Shown here: piece after piece, positions 10,022 to 19,427 of the stretch
Numbering within the stretch: the first letter of the stretch is position 1
Layout of the letters: every line of letters starts with the position of its first letter
NCBI GenBank assembly: GCA_002364535.1
Contig: DEYL01000056.1
Location: 1-64,000 of the forward strand
Origin: Flavobacteriaceae bacterium UBA3159
GTDB taxonomy: Bacteria; Bacteroidota; Bacteroidia; Flavobacteriales; Flavobacteriaceae
DNA: 64,000 nt
Direction of reading: 5' to 3'
The notes under the pieces: model-generated
Told to the model about the DNA's origin: nothing
The model's input: only the letters and a program-made list of their open reading frames with translations
The model's database searches: none
Program-made: the position numbers and the translations under genes

Positions 10022-10033
10022 GTGTACGTACAC
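10022..10033. promoter_or_regulatory. Operator-like palindrome, site 1 (GTGTACGTACAC)
   Basis: A perfect 12-base palindrome, extended to 14 by flanking C/G, in the gap between the divergent glycerate kinase and SusC genes. It matches the pattern GTGTRCGYRCAC shared with the sites at 10044 and 24747. The central CG and length fit LacI-family operators, and a LacI-type regulator is encoded at 23.5-24.6 kb. The assignment is inference. Confidence 0.65.
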
Positions 10034-10043
10034 GCAATATTTT

Positions 10044-10055
10044 GTGTGCGCGCAC
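10044..10055. promoter_or_regulatory. Operator-like site 2 (GTGTGCGCGCAC)
   Basis: Second match to GTGTRCGYRCAC, starting 22 bases after site 1, close to two helical turns, so that two dimers could bind on one face. It includes a perfect 12-base palindrome TGTGCGCGCACA (10045-10056). It lies about 100 bases before the SusC start and about 110 bases before the glycerate kinase start, so it could serve both directions. Confidence 0.6.
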
Positions 10056-10157
10056 ATATATTCTTCAATTAAAATTACACTCATTTGAGAGTTTGAATTT
10101 TAGCTGATGAATCAGAACAAACAATTATTAAAAACTAATCTAACTAAAAATTAATTT

Positions 10158-13100
10158 ATGATTCACTTAAAAAGTTTATCAAGCCAAAATCAATTTTTGA
10201 AGTTCTTTAAGCGAAGCTTACTTCTGGTTTTGGTTTTTGTAGGGTCTCAAGTAATGGGGCAACAAACTGTGAATGGCTCGGTATCAGATCCTGATGGGCC
10301 ACTTCCAGGAGCAACTGTCATTGTTCAAGGAACGGACAATGGAGTAACAACCGATTTTGATGGAAATTTTTCCATTCAAGCTAGTGAAGGTGACGTTTTG
10401 GAACTTTCGTATGTAGGATTCGAATCACAATTTATTACAGTGTCATCAAATCAAGATGCAATTTCTGTTGTTCTTGAAACTGACAATGAACTTGAAGAAG
10501 TTGTGGTGACGGGGTATGGAACCCAGAAAAAAGTTAATCTTACTGGTGCAGTTGCTGCTGTGTCAGGAGAGGTACTTGAAGACAGACCAATTGTTAATGT
10601 TGGTGAGGGATTACAAGGTGTAATACCCAACTTAAACATTGACATTAGAAATGGTGACCCAACTACTGCTCCAGAATTCAATATCAGGGGGTTTGAGTCA
10701 ATTAATGGAGGTACACCTTTAATATTGGTTGATAATGTACCCATGGATATTGGAAGCCTTAATCCAAATGATATAGAAAGCATAAGTGTTTTGAAAGATG
10801 CCTCTTCTGCTGCAATATATGGTGCAAGAGCAGCATTTGGTGTAATTCTTATTACAACTAAAAAAGGTAAAACAGGGAAGGCTACGGTTAATTTCAGTAC
10901 AGAATTTGCTTGGGGTAAGCCTATTATGCGAATGGATCCTATTGATGACCCATATGAATATGCAAAGGCAAGAAATATAGCCAATATTAGAACAAACGGG
11001 GCGCCATCTTATGATGATGACTACATGGCTGCAGCTCTAAACTACAGTCAAAATCCAACACCAGAAAATGCATGGTATAGGGATGGAACAGTACTTAGAT
11101 ATGTGGGGTATAATGACTTCATGGATATGTATCTTAAAGATTGGACACCTCAACAAAGACATAACTTAAGCGTATCTGGAGCAACTGAAAAATCGAATTA
11201 TTACGTTTCTTTAGGTTTTTTAAATAAAAAAGGATGGTTAAACGATGATGATCATAATATAAACTACGATCGTTACAATGTTCTTGCTAAAGTTAGTTAT
11301 CAAATTACCGACTGGCTTGAAATGGATACTAAAGCTTTAATTACTGTAGAAGAAAATGATGAACCCCACTTTTATAATTGGGATGTAAATATCAATTCAT
11401 TTATCAGAATGGGAGGAAGAGCAACTCATTTTCCAGATTTACCGTATTATTTGACTCCAGGAGACCGTTCTACATATGAAACGTATATTGGTCAACCCTT
11501 TAGTCAGGTAAACCCTATTCCATATTATGAGCAGGGTGGTAGAGATTTAATGCATCAAATGGATGTGTTACTTACCCAAGGTATTACAATTAAACCAATG
11601 GAGAATTTAAAAGTTCGAGCAGAATTCTCTCCGAATTACACTTATACAAAAACTGAGGATCAAAGAACCAGAATCAGTGCAATTAATGGAGGTAGTAGTG
11701 TTGATTTATCAAATATTCAGTACGTAAATGGATTTTCTGCCACAGATTATCTAGAAAACAGATATGATAAACAATTTTATTATGTATTTAATGCTTATGC
11801 TGATTACACTTTTGAACCTGAAAACTCACCTCACTATTTAAATGCGATTGTTGGATTTAACCAAGAATTAGGTGAGAGACATTATTTAAGAGGTAAAGCT
11901 TATAGTTTGATTACTCCCGCCATTACAAACATTAATGCAACGGTTGGAGCTCAAGAGGCATATAGCGGGGCATCTCATGTTTCTTTAAGAGGTGTTTTTT
12001 ACAGACTTAATTACATTTTCAATGATAAATATATAGTTGAATTGAACGGTCGATATGATGCTAGTTCAAGGTTCCCTAAGGACGATAGATTTGATTTCTT
12101 CCCCTCTTTTTCTGCAGGTTGGAGGATGTCTGAAGAGGCATTTATGGCTGATTTAACTTGGTTAGATGCATTAAAAATTAGAGCTTCATATGGTGAGTTA
12201 GGTAATCAACTACTTGGTAGTGATTATTATCCTTATATACCTACTATGGGTTCAGGAACTTCTAACTATTTAATTGGATCTGGTTCTAGAGCACCTTATG
12301 TTTCTCCTGCTGGTCTTGTAAGTTCAGATTTGACGTGGGAAACGGTCGCCTCAACTAACTTCGGTCTTGATTTTACAGTATTAGATAGTAGGCTAGATGT
12401 TAGTCTTGATATTTTCTCAAGGGAAACAAAAGACATGTTAATGATGGTTGATCAACCAGATATTTTGGGGACTTCAGCACCTAAAACAAATGCCGCTGAT
12501 TTAAAAACAACAGGTTGGGAATTAGCTGCAACTTGGAAGAATCAAGTTGATCAAGATTGGTATTATGGAGTAACACTTGCATTATCTGATAGCCAGGCTG
12601 AGATAACTAAATATGATAATCCAACAGGTTCATTAAACGAATACTATGTTGGTCAACAAATTGGAGAGATCTGGGGTTATAGAACCGGTGGATTATTTCA
12701 AACCGACGCCGCAGCTGCACAAAACGATTTATCAAACCTTGGAAATAACTGGGGTGCTGGTGATCTTAACTACCTTGACTTAACAGGTGACGGGATTGTA
12801 GATCCAGGAAATCAAACTTTGGACAATCCCGGTGATAGAAGAATAATCGGAAATGAGAGTATGCGTTATAGGTTTGGTTTAAACCTTGACTTGAGATACA
12901 AGAATTGGACTTTGAATACATTCTTCCAAGGAATTCTGAAGGGTGATTACTTCCCTCCAACTGGAAACTGGAGAGCTTTCTGGCCATGGAATGCCGGGAA
13001 TGCTGAGTGGTATTATATCACTGACTCTTGGACTCCCGAAAACCCCGATGCTTATTTCCCAGCACCACACATTGGATATAATGACAAGAAAAACTATGAA

Positions 13101-13346
13101 GTTAACGATCGATATCTTCAAGATGCAACCTATATAAGGTTAAAGCAATTGACATTAAACTATAGAGTGCCCTCAGAAATTGTTGATATGATTGGAGTAA
13201 ATTCTCTTAATTTATATTATTCTGGTCAAAACTTGTGGGAAGCTACTAATATGAGAGCTCCTTTGGATCCAGAAGTAAGACCCACCCTTACTCAAGAGTA
13301 CTATAAGAATAGGACACACGCATTTGGATTAAAAATCGGCTTATAA
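10158..13346 (+). CDS. SusC/RagA-family TonB-dependent receptor of the core polysaccharide locus
   Basis: 1062 residues, complete. Signal peptide to about residue 35 (hydrophobic RSLLLVLVFVGSQVMGQ). Carboxypeptidase-like regulatory domain at about 36-115 (VNGSVSDPDGPLPGATVIVQG). A TonB box-like stretch LEEVVVTGYG at about 111-121. Plug domain with the SusC signature SVLKDASSAAIYGARAAFG near 220, then the barrel to the C-terminus. It imports oligosaccharides released at the surface, working with the SusD encoded 8 bases downstream. Two operator-like palindromes precede it and suggest LacI-type repression. The downstream lyases and GH105 imply that the cargo is an unsaturated uronate-bearing oligosaccharide; this is inferred from context, not from the receptor. 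Confidence 0.97.
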   Translation: MIHLKSLSSQNQFLKFFKRSLLLVLVFVGSQVMGQQTVNGSVSDPDGPLPGATVIVQGTDNGVTTDFDGNFSIQASEGDVLELSYVGFESQFITVSSNQDAISVVLETDNELEEVVVTGYGTQKKVNLTGAVAAVSGEVLEDRPIVNVGEGLQGVIPNLNIDIRNGDPTTAPEFNIRGFESINGGTPLILVDNVPMDIGSLNPNDIESISVLKDASSAAIYGARAAFGVILITTKKGKTGKATVNFSTEFAWGKPIMRMDPIDDPYEYAKARNIANIRTNGAPSYDDDYMAAALNYSQNPTPENAWYRDGTVLRYVGYNDFMDMYLKDWTPQQRHNLSVSGATEKSNYYVSLGFLNKKGWLNDDDHNINYDRYNVLAKVSYQITDWLEMDTKALITVEENDEPHFYNWDVNINSFIRMGGRATHFPDLPYYLTPGDRSTYETYIGQPFSQVNPIPYYEQGGRDLMHQMDVLLTQGITIKPMENLKVRAEFSPNYTYTKTEDQRTRISAINGGSSVDLSNIQYVNGFSATDYLENRYDKQFYYVFNAYADYTFEPENSPHYLNAIVGFNQELGERHYLRGKAYSLITPAITNINATVGAQEAYSGASHVSLRGVFYRLNYIFNDKYIVELNGRYDASSRFPKDDRFDFFPSFSAGWRMSEEAFMADLTWLDALKIRASYGELGNQLLGSDYYPYIPTMGSGTSNYLIGSGSRAPYVSPAGLVSSDLTWETVASTNFGLDFTVLDSRLDVSLDIFSRETKDMLMMVDQPDILGTSAPKTNAADLKTTGWELAATWKNQVDQDWYYGVTLALSDSQAEITKYDNPTGSLNEYYVGQQIGEIWGYRTGGLFQTDAAAAQNDLSNLGNNWGAGDLNYLDLTGDGIVDPGNQTLDNPGDRRIIGNESMRYRFGLNLDLRYKNWTLNTFFQGILKGDYFPPTGNWRAFWPWNAGNAEWYYITDSWTPENPDAYFPAPHIGYNDKKNYEVNDRYLQDATYIRLKQLTLNYRVPSEIVDMIGVNSLNLYYSGQNLWEATNMRAPLDPEVRPTLTQEYYKNRTHAFGLKIGL

Positions 13347-13353
13347 TTTTAAA

Positions 13354-15165
13354 ATGTTTAAAGAAATGAAAAATTTAACAAGAAATATATTTAAAATATT
13401 CGCAGTTCTATTCATCGTTTATGGATGTGAACTGAACGACGACTTTCTTGAAAGACAACCACTTGACAAAATTAGTGATGCTTCTTTCTGGAATACAGAG
13501 AATGATTTAATGGTATACAACCATACATTTTATGATCTCACCAAAAATGATAATACTTATCCATTTTTGATGGGCCATGATGATGGTTTTGATAGCCATA
13601 GGATTTCATACACTCACCTTGATGGTATGTCTGATAATACAGCACCAAGACATGGTAGACACAGTACATATCAGAGAATAAGATCTGGAGTTTATAATCC
13701 TCCTTCAAGTAAAAATTCAAATGCACCTGGAGGATGGTATGGATATAAAGGTTTTGAATTAGTTAGAGCCATTAATATTGGATTAGCCAATTATGATAAA
13801 GCTGATGTATCTGATGATGTAAAAAATCATTATAAAGCAGAAGCAAGACTGTTCAGAGCTATGTTCTATGCTAATAAAATCAAGAATTTTGGAACAGTTC
13901 AGTGGGTTGAAAATGAGGTTACCTTAGAAAATGAGGATATTCTTTATGGAGCAAGAGACTCTAGAGATTTAGTTATGGGCAAGGTATTAGAAGACTTGAA
14001 CTTTGCAGCCACTAATTTAAGGGATAATGGTCATCAAAATAAGTTATCCAGATCTGCTGCACTTTTAATGAAGTCAAGAATTTGTTTATCGGAAGGTACA
14101 TGGAGAAAATACCATGGCCTGGGTAATGAAACTACCTATCTTCAGGCTGCTGCAGATGCAGCAAAGGCACTTATTGATAGCGGTAAGCATAGCCTCCATA
14201 AGGGAGCTGCTGGTAGAACGTATAATGAGCTCCACAGCCAAGAAGCCTTGGATGGGAATTCTGAAGTAATTTTCTTCCAAAGATATGAGAGGGGAACAAG
14301 AACAAATCACGTTCAGTCTTATAACAGAGGATATAATGGTGGTGCTACTAAAAACATGGTAGAGGATTACCTTTGTTCAGATGGTCTTCCAATATCGCTT
14401 TCACCCCTATACAAAGGTGATGTTAATTATGGTGATATTTTTGCTGACAGAGATCCAAGGCTAAGGCAAACCATATTGCATCCTGACGATCAACCTATTT
14501 ACCGATATGGAAATCACGATTATGGTGCTAATACTTATCCAAGAATTCAAGGAATGTCTGGAGGTTTAAAAACCTATACAGGTTATCATATTATTAAAAT
14601 ATATAATGTTTCTTCTGCCCATGCGTCATATAATTCATCAATTACACCGGGAATTAGCATGAGATATGCTGAAGCACTTTTAAATTACGCTGAGGCTAAA
14701 GCTGAATTAGGGGGAGGATCAATTTCTCAAGATGATTTAGATATGTCTATTAACAAACTTAGGGCCAGAGACGGAATGGTTAATTTAGTTAATAATCCTC
14801 CTATGGATCCACGTTACTCTGCAGATGGAATTTCAGCAGTATTGGTTGAAATCAGAAGAGAGAGAAGAGTAGAGTTGTTTTTTGAAGGTTTCAGATATGA
14901 TGACTTAAGGAGATGGAAACAAGGTAAGAAACTTGAAAATAAAGATTATGGAATGCGTTGGGATGCTGCAACAAAAGCAATTGTTGATCCAGATGGTAAA
15001 ACTACCGTTAAAACTGGAACAGTAGACGGCGTTGAATATCTTGAAGTTTATAAGGGAACAGATTTTGAGAATCCAACTTTTGATGAAAGTAAGCACTACC
15101 ACTGGCCCTTGCCGCTTGATGTACTTTCACAAAATCCAAAGTTAGGTCAGAACCCAGGCTGGTAA
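13354..15165 (+). CDS. SusD/RagB-family lipoprotein of the core polysaccharide locus
   Basis: 603 residues. Starts at ATG 13354 or ATG 13366; either gives a signal peptide ending FIVYGC, a lipobox. SusD features: LERQPLDKISDASFW soon after the Cys, YKAEARLFRAMFYANKIK in the first third, MRYAEALLNYAEAKAELGG near residue 435, IRRERRVELFFEGFRYDDL near 505, and the C-terminal HYHWPLPLDVLSQNPKLGQNPGW. It would be the surface lid and binding protein for the SusC encoded 8 bases upstream. A strong terminator follows within 25 bases, so the lyase genes downstream depend on read-through or on their own promoter. Confidence 0.95.
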   Translation: MFKEMKNLTRNIFKIFAVLFIVYGCELNDDFLERQPLDKISDASFWNTENDLMVYNHTFYDLTKNDNTYPFLMGHDDGFDSHRISYTHLDGMSDNTAPRHGRHSTYQRIRSGVYNPPSSKNSNAPGGWYGYKGFELVRAINIGLANYDKADVSDDVKNHYKAEARLFRAMFYANKIKNFGTVQWVENEVTLENEDILYGARDSRDLVMGKVLEDLNFAATNLRDNGHQNKLSRSAALLMKSRICLSEGTWRKYHGLGNETTYLQAAADAAKALIDSGKHSLHKGAAGRTYNELHSQEALDGNSEVIFFQRYERGTRTNHVQSYNRGYNGGATKNMVEDYLCSDGLPISLSPLYKGDVNYGDIFADRDPRLRQTILHPDDQPIYRYGNHDYGANTYPRIQGMSGGLKTYTGYHIIKIYNVSSAHASYNSSITPGISMRYAEALLNYAEAKAELGGGSISQDDLDMSINKLRARDGMVNLVNNPPMDPRYSADGISAVLVEIRRERRVELFFEGFRYDDLRRWKQGKKLENKDYGMRWDAATKAIVDPDGKTTVKTGTVDGVEYLEVYKGTDFENPTFDESKHYHWPLPLDVLSQNPKLGQNPGW

Positions 15166-15186
15166 TTTTTTTACCATATTGATTTT

Positions 15187-15218
15187 AAAAAAGCCATCTT
15201 TTTAGATGGCTTTTTTTT
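15187..15218 (+). terminator. Rho-independent terminator after the core susCD pair
   Basis: Stem AGCCATCT/AGATGGCT extended by A:T pairs, loop of four T, followed by a run of eight T. It begins 22 bases after the SusD stop and separates the transport pair from the degradative enzymes, a common way to give SusCD higher expression than the enzymes. Confidence 0.9.
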
Positions 15219-15371
15219 ATAATTCACTTTATTTAAGCACTTTATGACTTTTTTATTTTGAAAAATTTAGCTAATTTAATAGCTCAAAGGAGTTAGGATT
15301 CAGAATAATTAAGACAAGATTCTTTTAAGCTTTTCACAAAAAAAACACTTATCTATTTAAAATTAAATATT

Positions 15372-17294
15372 ATGAGAAATTTTAAAATATTAATGTGCAT
15401 TATAATAGTCTTGATTCAGGGTTCTTGTAATCAAGAACCGGTAAAAACTATAAATAATTCGAAAGATTTGATAAACCCTTTTACGCCAGATTACCTTATA
15501 AAAAATATAAGAAAGGATATGCCTAGATTGGTTTTGAACAAGGAGATTGATAAAGTCTTAAGAGACAAGCTTAAATCTGATCTCGTTGTTCAAAACATTT
15601 ATCAGACAATTAAAATGAATTCAGATGAGATAATGCAAAAGCCTTTTTTAGAGCGGATAAAAATTGGTAGGAGACTGCTATCTGTTTCAAGGGAAATGCT
15701 CTATAGAATAAACATGTTAGGGATGGTTTACTATATTGAAAAGGACTCTAAAATACTAGATAGAATCAATGGAGAAGTGAAGGCTGTTTGTAGTTTTAAG
15801 GATTGGAATCCCTCTCATTATCTAGATGTTGGAGAAATGTCAATGGCCGTCGCTTTTGCCTTGGATTGGACAGCTGGTGCTTTACCTAAAGAGACCATTG
15901 AATTGGCATTAAATAGTCTTATTGAAAAAGGAATCAAACCAAGTTATGATAGTAAAAGTAGATCAAACACTTGGTGGATCAATGGCAATAATAATTGGAA
16001 TCAGGTTTGTAATGGGGGAATGATTGCTGCTTCGATAGCCATTGCAGAGCGTGATCCTGAATTGGCAGCTACCACGATCAAAAGGTCTATAAATGGTTTG
16101 CCTCATGCTTTAGATGAATATGGTCCAGATGGAGTATATCCAGAGGGTTCTACCTATTGGGGCTATGGTACTGTATTTTCTGTTGTTACCAACGCCATGC
16201 TGGAAAGTGCTTTTGGTACAGATTTTGGTCTGGGAAACTATCCATCATTTAAAGAAAGTGCCATTTTTAGAGTTTTAATGAATACACCTTCTGGTTGGTA
16301 TTATAACTTTGCGGACTGTGGAGATAAAAGGAGTGAAAATGGTGATATTACATTAGCTTGGTTTGCTTCTAAATCTGGAGATGAACTTTTTTTTGAAAGA
16401 AATAGACTACTTAGATCTCCTTCCAAAATAGGAAAATTAAGGCGTTTAGATGGTGCTGGTCTAGTATGGCTTGCCCAATATGAAAAAATAAAGCAATCTG
16501 AATTACCCAAAGCTTGGAAAGGTGAAGGTTCTAATCCTGTTGCAGTCTTTACTGGAGGCTCCTCTGACCCTTACAGCTATTATTTTGGAGGAAAAGGAGG
16601 AAGTGGAATGGTTAATCATGGTAACATGGATGGTGGATCTTTTATTTTTGAAATCAATGGTGTCCGTTGGGTCTCAGACCCAGGTAATCAAAATTACAAT
16701 GCTCTTGAAAAAGAAGGGTTTGATCTTTGGAACAGATCTCAAGATAGCCAGCGGTGGACACTTTTAAATAAAGGAAACTTTGGCCACAGCACCCTTACGG
16801 TTAACAACCAGTTGCACGTAGTAGATGGAAAAGCAACCATCATCGATTTTAAAGAAGGGGATACACCTCAGGTCACTTTTGACCTCTCTCCCACTTTTGA
16901 AGGCCAATTAAAAAGTGTTCAAAGGACTTTTACCAAGGACAGCGAGGTATCACTAATCATTGAGGATAGAATTGAAACTTCTGAAGATACGGAGATCATA
17001 ACATGGCAACTGATGACAACAATGTCTGTTGAAGTTACACCGCAGGGTGCAACCATTAGTAAGCCTGAGTACTCATCGATTTCACCCGTTAAAAAATTAT
17101 TTATTGAAAATTTAAGTCATCCCGAAATTCAGATGAATATTGTATCATTGGATCCCCCTCCTTTGGCTCTAGACAGGCGAATTGAAAACTTAAAAAGGAT
17201 TGAATTAAAAATTCCTGTATCACAAGTTATCGGCGGAAAATTAGACATTAATATTAGACTTAAAGGTCAAAAAAATTGGCGTGAGGGATATTGA
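15372..17294 (+). CDS. Heparinase II/III-family polysaccharide lyase, lipoprotein
   Basis: 640 residues. Signal peptide with lipobox LIQGSC (Cys about residue 19). Alpha/alpha toroid domain containing LDVGEMSMAVAFALDW (around 155), NNWNQVCNGGMIAASIAIAE (around 205) and YGPDGVYPEGSTYWGYG (around 250). Heparinase II/III beta-sheet domain from about 400 with NHGNMDGGSFIFEING and GHSTLTVNNQ. This layout is that of uronate-specific lyases of the PL15/PL17/PL21 type, which work by beta-elimination on exolytic or endolytic sites. It is the first enzyme gene after the susCD terminator. The stop overlaps a possible TTG start of the next lyase gene by four bases, so the two are co-expressed. The family number and the polymer are uncertain. 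Confidence 0.85.
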   Translation: MRNFKILMCIIIVLIQGSCNQEPVKTINNSKDLINPFTPDYLIKNIRKDMPRLVLNKEIDKVLRDKLKSDLVVQNIYQTIKMNSDEIMQKPFLERIKIGRRLLSVSREMLYRINMLGMVYYIEKDSKILDRINGEVKAVCSFKDWNPSHYLDVGEMSMAVAFALDWTAGALPKETIELALNSLIEKGIKPSYDSKSRSNTWWINGNNNWNQVCNGGMIAASIAIAERDPELAATTIKRSINGLPHALDEYGPDGVYPEGSTYWGYGTVFSVVTNAMLESAFGTDFGLGNYPSFKESAIFRVLMNTPSGWYYNFADCGDKRSENGDITLAWFASKSGDELFFERNRLLRSPSKIGKLRRLDGAGLVWLAQYEKIKQSELPKAWKGEGSNPVAVFTGGSSDPYSYYFGGKGGSGMVNHGNMDGGSFIFEINGVRWVSDPGNQNYNALEKEGFDLWNRSQDSQRWTLLNKGNFGHSTLTVNNQLHVVDGKATIIDFKEGDTPQVTFDLSPTFEGQLKSVQRTFTKDSEVSLIIEDRIETSEDTEIITWQLMTTMSVEVTPQGATISKPEYSSISPVKKLFIENLSHPEIQMNIVSLDPPPLALDRRIENLKRIELKIPVSQVIGGKLDINIRLKGQKNWREGY

Positions 17295-17302
17295 TTAAGG
17301 AT

Positions 17303-19414
17303 ATGATTTCAAATATATATTCAAAGATGAATTACACATATAAACCAGTTATTTATTTATTTTTTATGACTCTGCTTATCCTTATGGGAGTAGAGAGTTC
17401 TGCGCAGTTGACCAAATCGGATATAGACAAAGCCATTAAAATTTCCGACCTTGAACATCCCTATCTTTATTTTAATAATGCAGAGAAAAAGCAACTCATA
17501 CATAGAATTAAAACAGATCGAGAAAGTCAAGATATTTTTAGGAGACTTAAAGCCGAGTCAAAAGTTTGGATGGCTATGCCTGTTAATAAAAAAATCCCTA
17601 TTCAAGGAAAAAATACGCGTGCAGATTGGTCTGAAGAAGATCGAAGTAGTAAATATTCAGATTATTACAATAACAATCGTAACAATGCTTTTTATCTTTC
17701 ATTTCTATATCAAATAACAGGAGATGAGGCATATGCACAAAAGGCTTTTGAGTTTGCCGATGCCTTTTGTGATTTAACTACATGGACAAGAAGAGCCCAT
17801 GAATTTCCAATAATTTATTCTCGCATTATGCCATGGAATGTTCCGGATGATCAAGTTAATTTTAACTTTGACCATTGGAACGGTGATTCGGGTAGAATTA
17901 TGTCCGCAGTATATGATTGGTTATACCCAGCATTGAACCAAGCTCAAAGAGATCGTATTCGTGGTGCTCTTTTGGAGAAAGTAATAACAAGTGTAAGAGG
18001 TGATTATGAATTTCACTGGTGGGCAACCGCATATCGATGTAACTGGTGTGGTGTTTGTAATTCGGGCGTTGGCCTTGCAGGCTTGGCCCTATTGAAAGAA
18101 CATCCGCAACTCACCGATGTTGTCGCAGAATCCTATAACAGAATCAACAGCATGTTCAACGAATTGGGTCTTGATGGTGGCTGGCAGGAAGGTGGTTCTT
18201 ATTGGAATTATGGGGTTCATACCTCCTCGTTTTTTGCAGATGCGTTAAAGCGTATGACTAATAAAAAATTCAACCTTTTTGAAAATAAACGACTCAAAAA
18301 CAACCCTGTAACTTTTCCTTTGTATATCTCCCTCCCCGGCTACAAATCACTCAATTTTGAGGATTCCGGTGGAAATGGATTGGTGGGAAGCCCACATTTG
18401 ATCAATAAACTAGCCACAGAAACGAAAAACCCTCAGGCGGCCTGGTATCGTAATTTTCTCAACAAGGATGCAAGTCATGTTTTCGATATAATATGGCCCC
18501 GACCTAAATTTGCTGCTCTACCGCCCACCCAGCCTTCTATTCATTTCAAAACCATCGATTGGTGGGTAATGCGGAGTGATTTTTCTAGTACTGACAAAGT
18601 TGTAGTTGCCGGTAAAGCTGGAAAAAATGATGACCCTCATCATGGTCATCTCGACATTGGTCATTTTGTGGTTTACTGGAATAAGGAATATTACATCAGA
18701 GATTTGGGGAAAAGTGGATATGACGAAAAATATTTTGATCAAGTCCGGTTTGATTATCCCGAGGCTTCCAGTGTAGGTCATAATACAATATTGGTTAACG
18801 GTGAAAAGCAGATTTCTGGTAAATACTACAAAAAGCCCTATGACTATGATGTAGGGGGAGATGTGGTTGATTTCAGAACCAGTACTGACAGAGACTATGT
18901 ATTGATGGATCCCACCAATGCCTACCCCAAAAAAGAACTAAAAAAATGGAGAAGAAACATTCTGCTTGAAAAGCCAGAAATAACCCTTGTTTTGGATGAA
19001 ATACATGCTAATAAAGATGCAAAAATTCAAGTGCGTTTTCATCCAGGAGTGGATTTAAACATTCTCGAGGATTATGTATTACTTAAAGGAAAAGTCGGAA
19101 CCATGGCCTTAATTCCATTTACCGAACAAGACTTTACAATCATCCAAGGCCGGCACCCCTCCCAAATGGTAAATGCAACTCAAGCTTTCAGTTGGATTCC
19201 TTATTTTGATGTAACCCTCAAGACAACTGGAAATAAAACGATAATTGCGTATTTGATTTTGCCCGTTGACAACGAAAATCAAGTTGGAGGTATTATGGCT
19301 TCTAAAAAAATAGAATCCAATAGTGACGGTAGTTTAAGCATCAGCTTTAGCTATAAAAATCAACTATTTAAGTATTATTTTAGAAACAACAAATCAGGTT
19401 TAATTCTTAACTAA
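17303..19414 (+). CDS. Second heparinase II/III-family polysaccharide lyase
   Basis: 703 residues from ATG 17303. ATG 17327 (MNYTYKPVIYLFFM) gives a tighter signal peptide ending ESSAQ and may be the true start; the frame also opens at TTG 17291, overlapping the previous stop. Toroid domain with FHWWATAYRCNWCGVCNSG (around 240) and LDGGWQEGGSYWNYGVH (around 290). Beta-domain with the heparinase II/III hallmark HHGHLDIGHFVVYWNKEYY (around 445) and SSVGHNTILVNG (around 490). No lipobox, so probably periplasmic. It differs clearly from the preceding lyase, and the two may act in sequence on long and short chains. The His in HHGHLD lies in the conserved heparinase II/III region. The substrate is inferred to contain glucuronate from the downstream KduI/KduD and GH105 genes. 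Confidence 0.87.
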   Translation: MISNIYSKMNYTYKPVIYLFFMTLLILMGVESSAQLTKSDIDKAIKISDLEHPYLYFNNAEKKQLIHRIKTDRESQDIFRRLKAESKVWMAMPVNKKIPIQGKNTRADWSEEDRSSKYSDYYNNNRNNAFYLSFLYQITGDEAYAQKAFEFADAFCDLTTWTRRAHEFPIIYSRIMPWNVPDDQVNFNFDHWNGDSGRIMSAVYDWLYPALNQAQRDRIRGALLEKVITSVRGDYEFHWWATAYRCNWCGVCNSGVGLAGLALLKEHPQLTDVVAESYNRINSMFNELGLDGGWQEGGSYWNYGVHTSSFFADALKRMTNKKFNLFENKRLKNNPVTFPLYISLPGYKSLNFEDSGGNGLVGSPHLINKLATETKNPQAAWYRNFLNKDASHVFDIIWPRPKFAALPPTQPSIHFKTIDWWVMRSDFSSTDKVVVAGKAGKNDDPHHGHLDIGHFVVYWNKEYYIRDLGKSGYDEKYFDQVRFDYPEASSVGHNTILVNGEKQISGKYYKKPYDYDVGGDVVDFRTSTDRDYVLMDPTNAYPKKELKKWRRNILLEKPEITLVLDEIHANKDAKIQVRFHPGVDLNILEDYVLLKGKVGTMALIPFTEQDFTIIQGRHPSQMVNATQAFSWIPYFDVTLKTTGNKTIIAYLILPVDNENQVGGIMASKKIESNSDGSLSISFSYKNQLFKYYFRNNKSGLILN

Positions 19415-19427
19415 AATCTAAAAATCA

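Noticed and set aside
10451..10984. 177-codon minus-strand open frame inside the SusC gene
   Set aside because: It is wholly antisense to a clearly coding SusC gene and its translation (low-complexity, hydrophobic Pro/Ser-rich) matches no family; shadow of the real frame.
15372..19414. Reading the two lyases as an alginate-degradation set
   Set aside because: Neither shows PL6 or PL7 features, no alginate-type DEH reductase is present as such, and KduI with GH105 points to glucuronate-type unsaturated products. PL17-like identity cannot be fully excluded.
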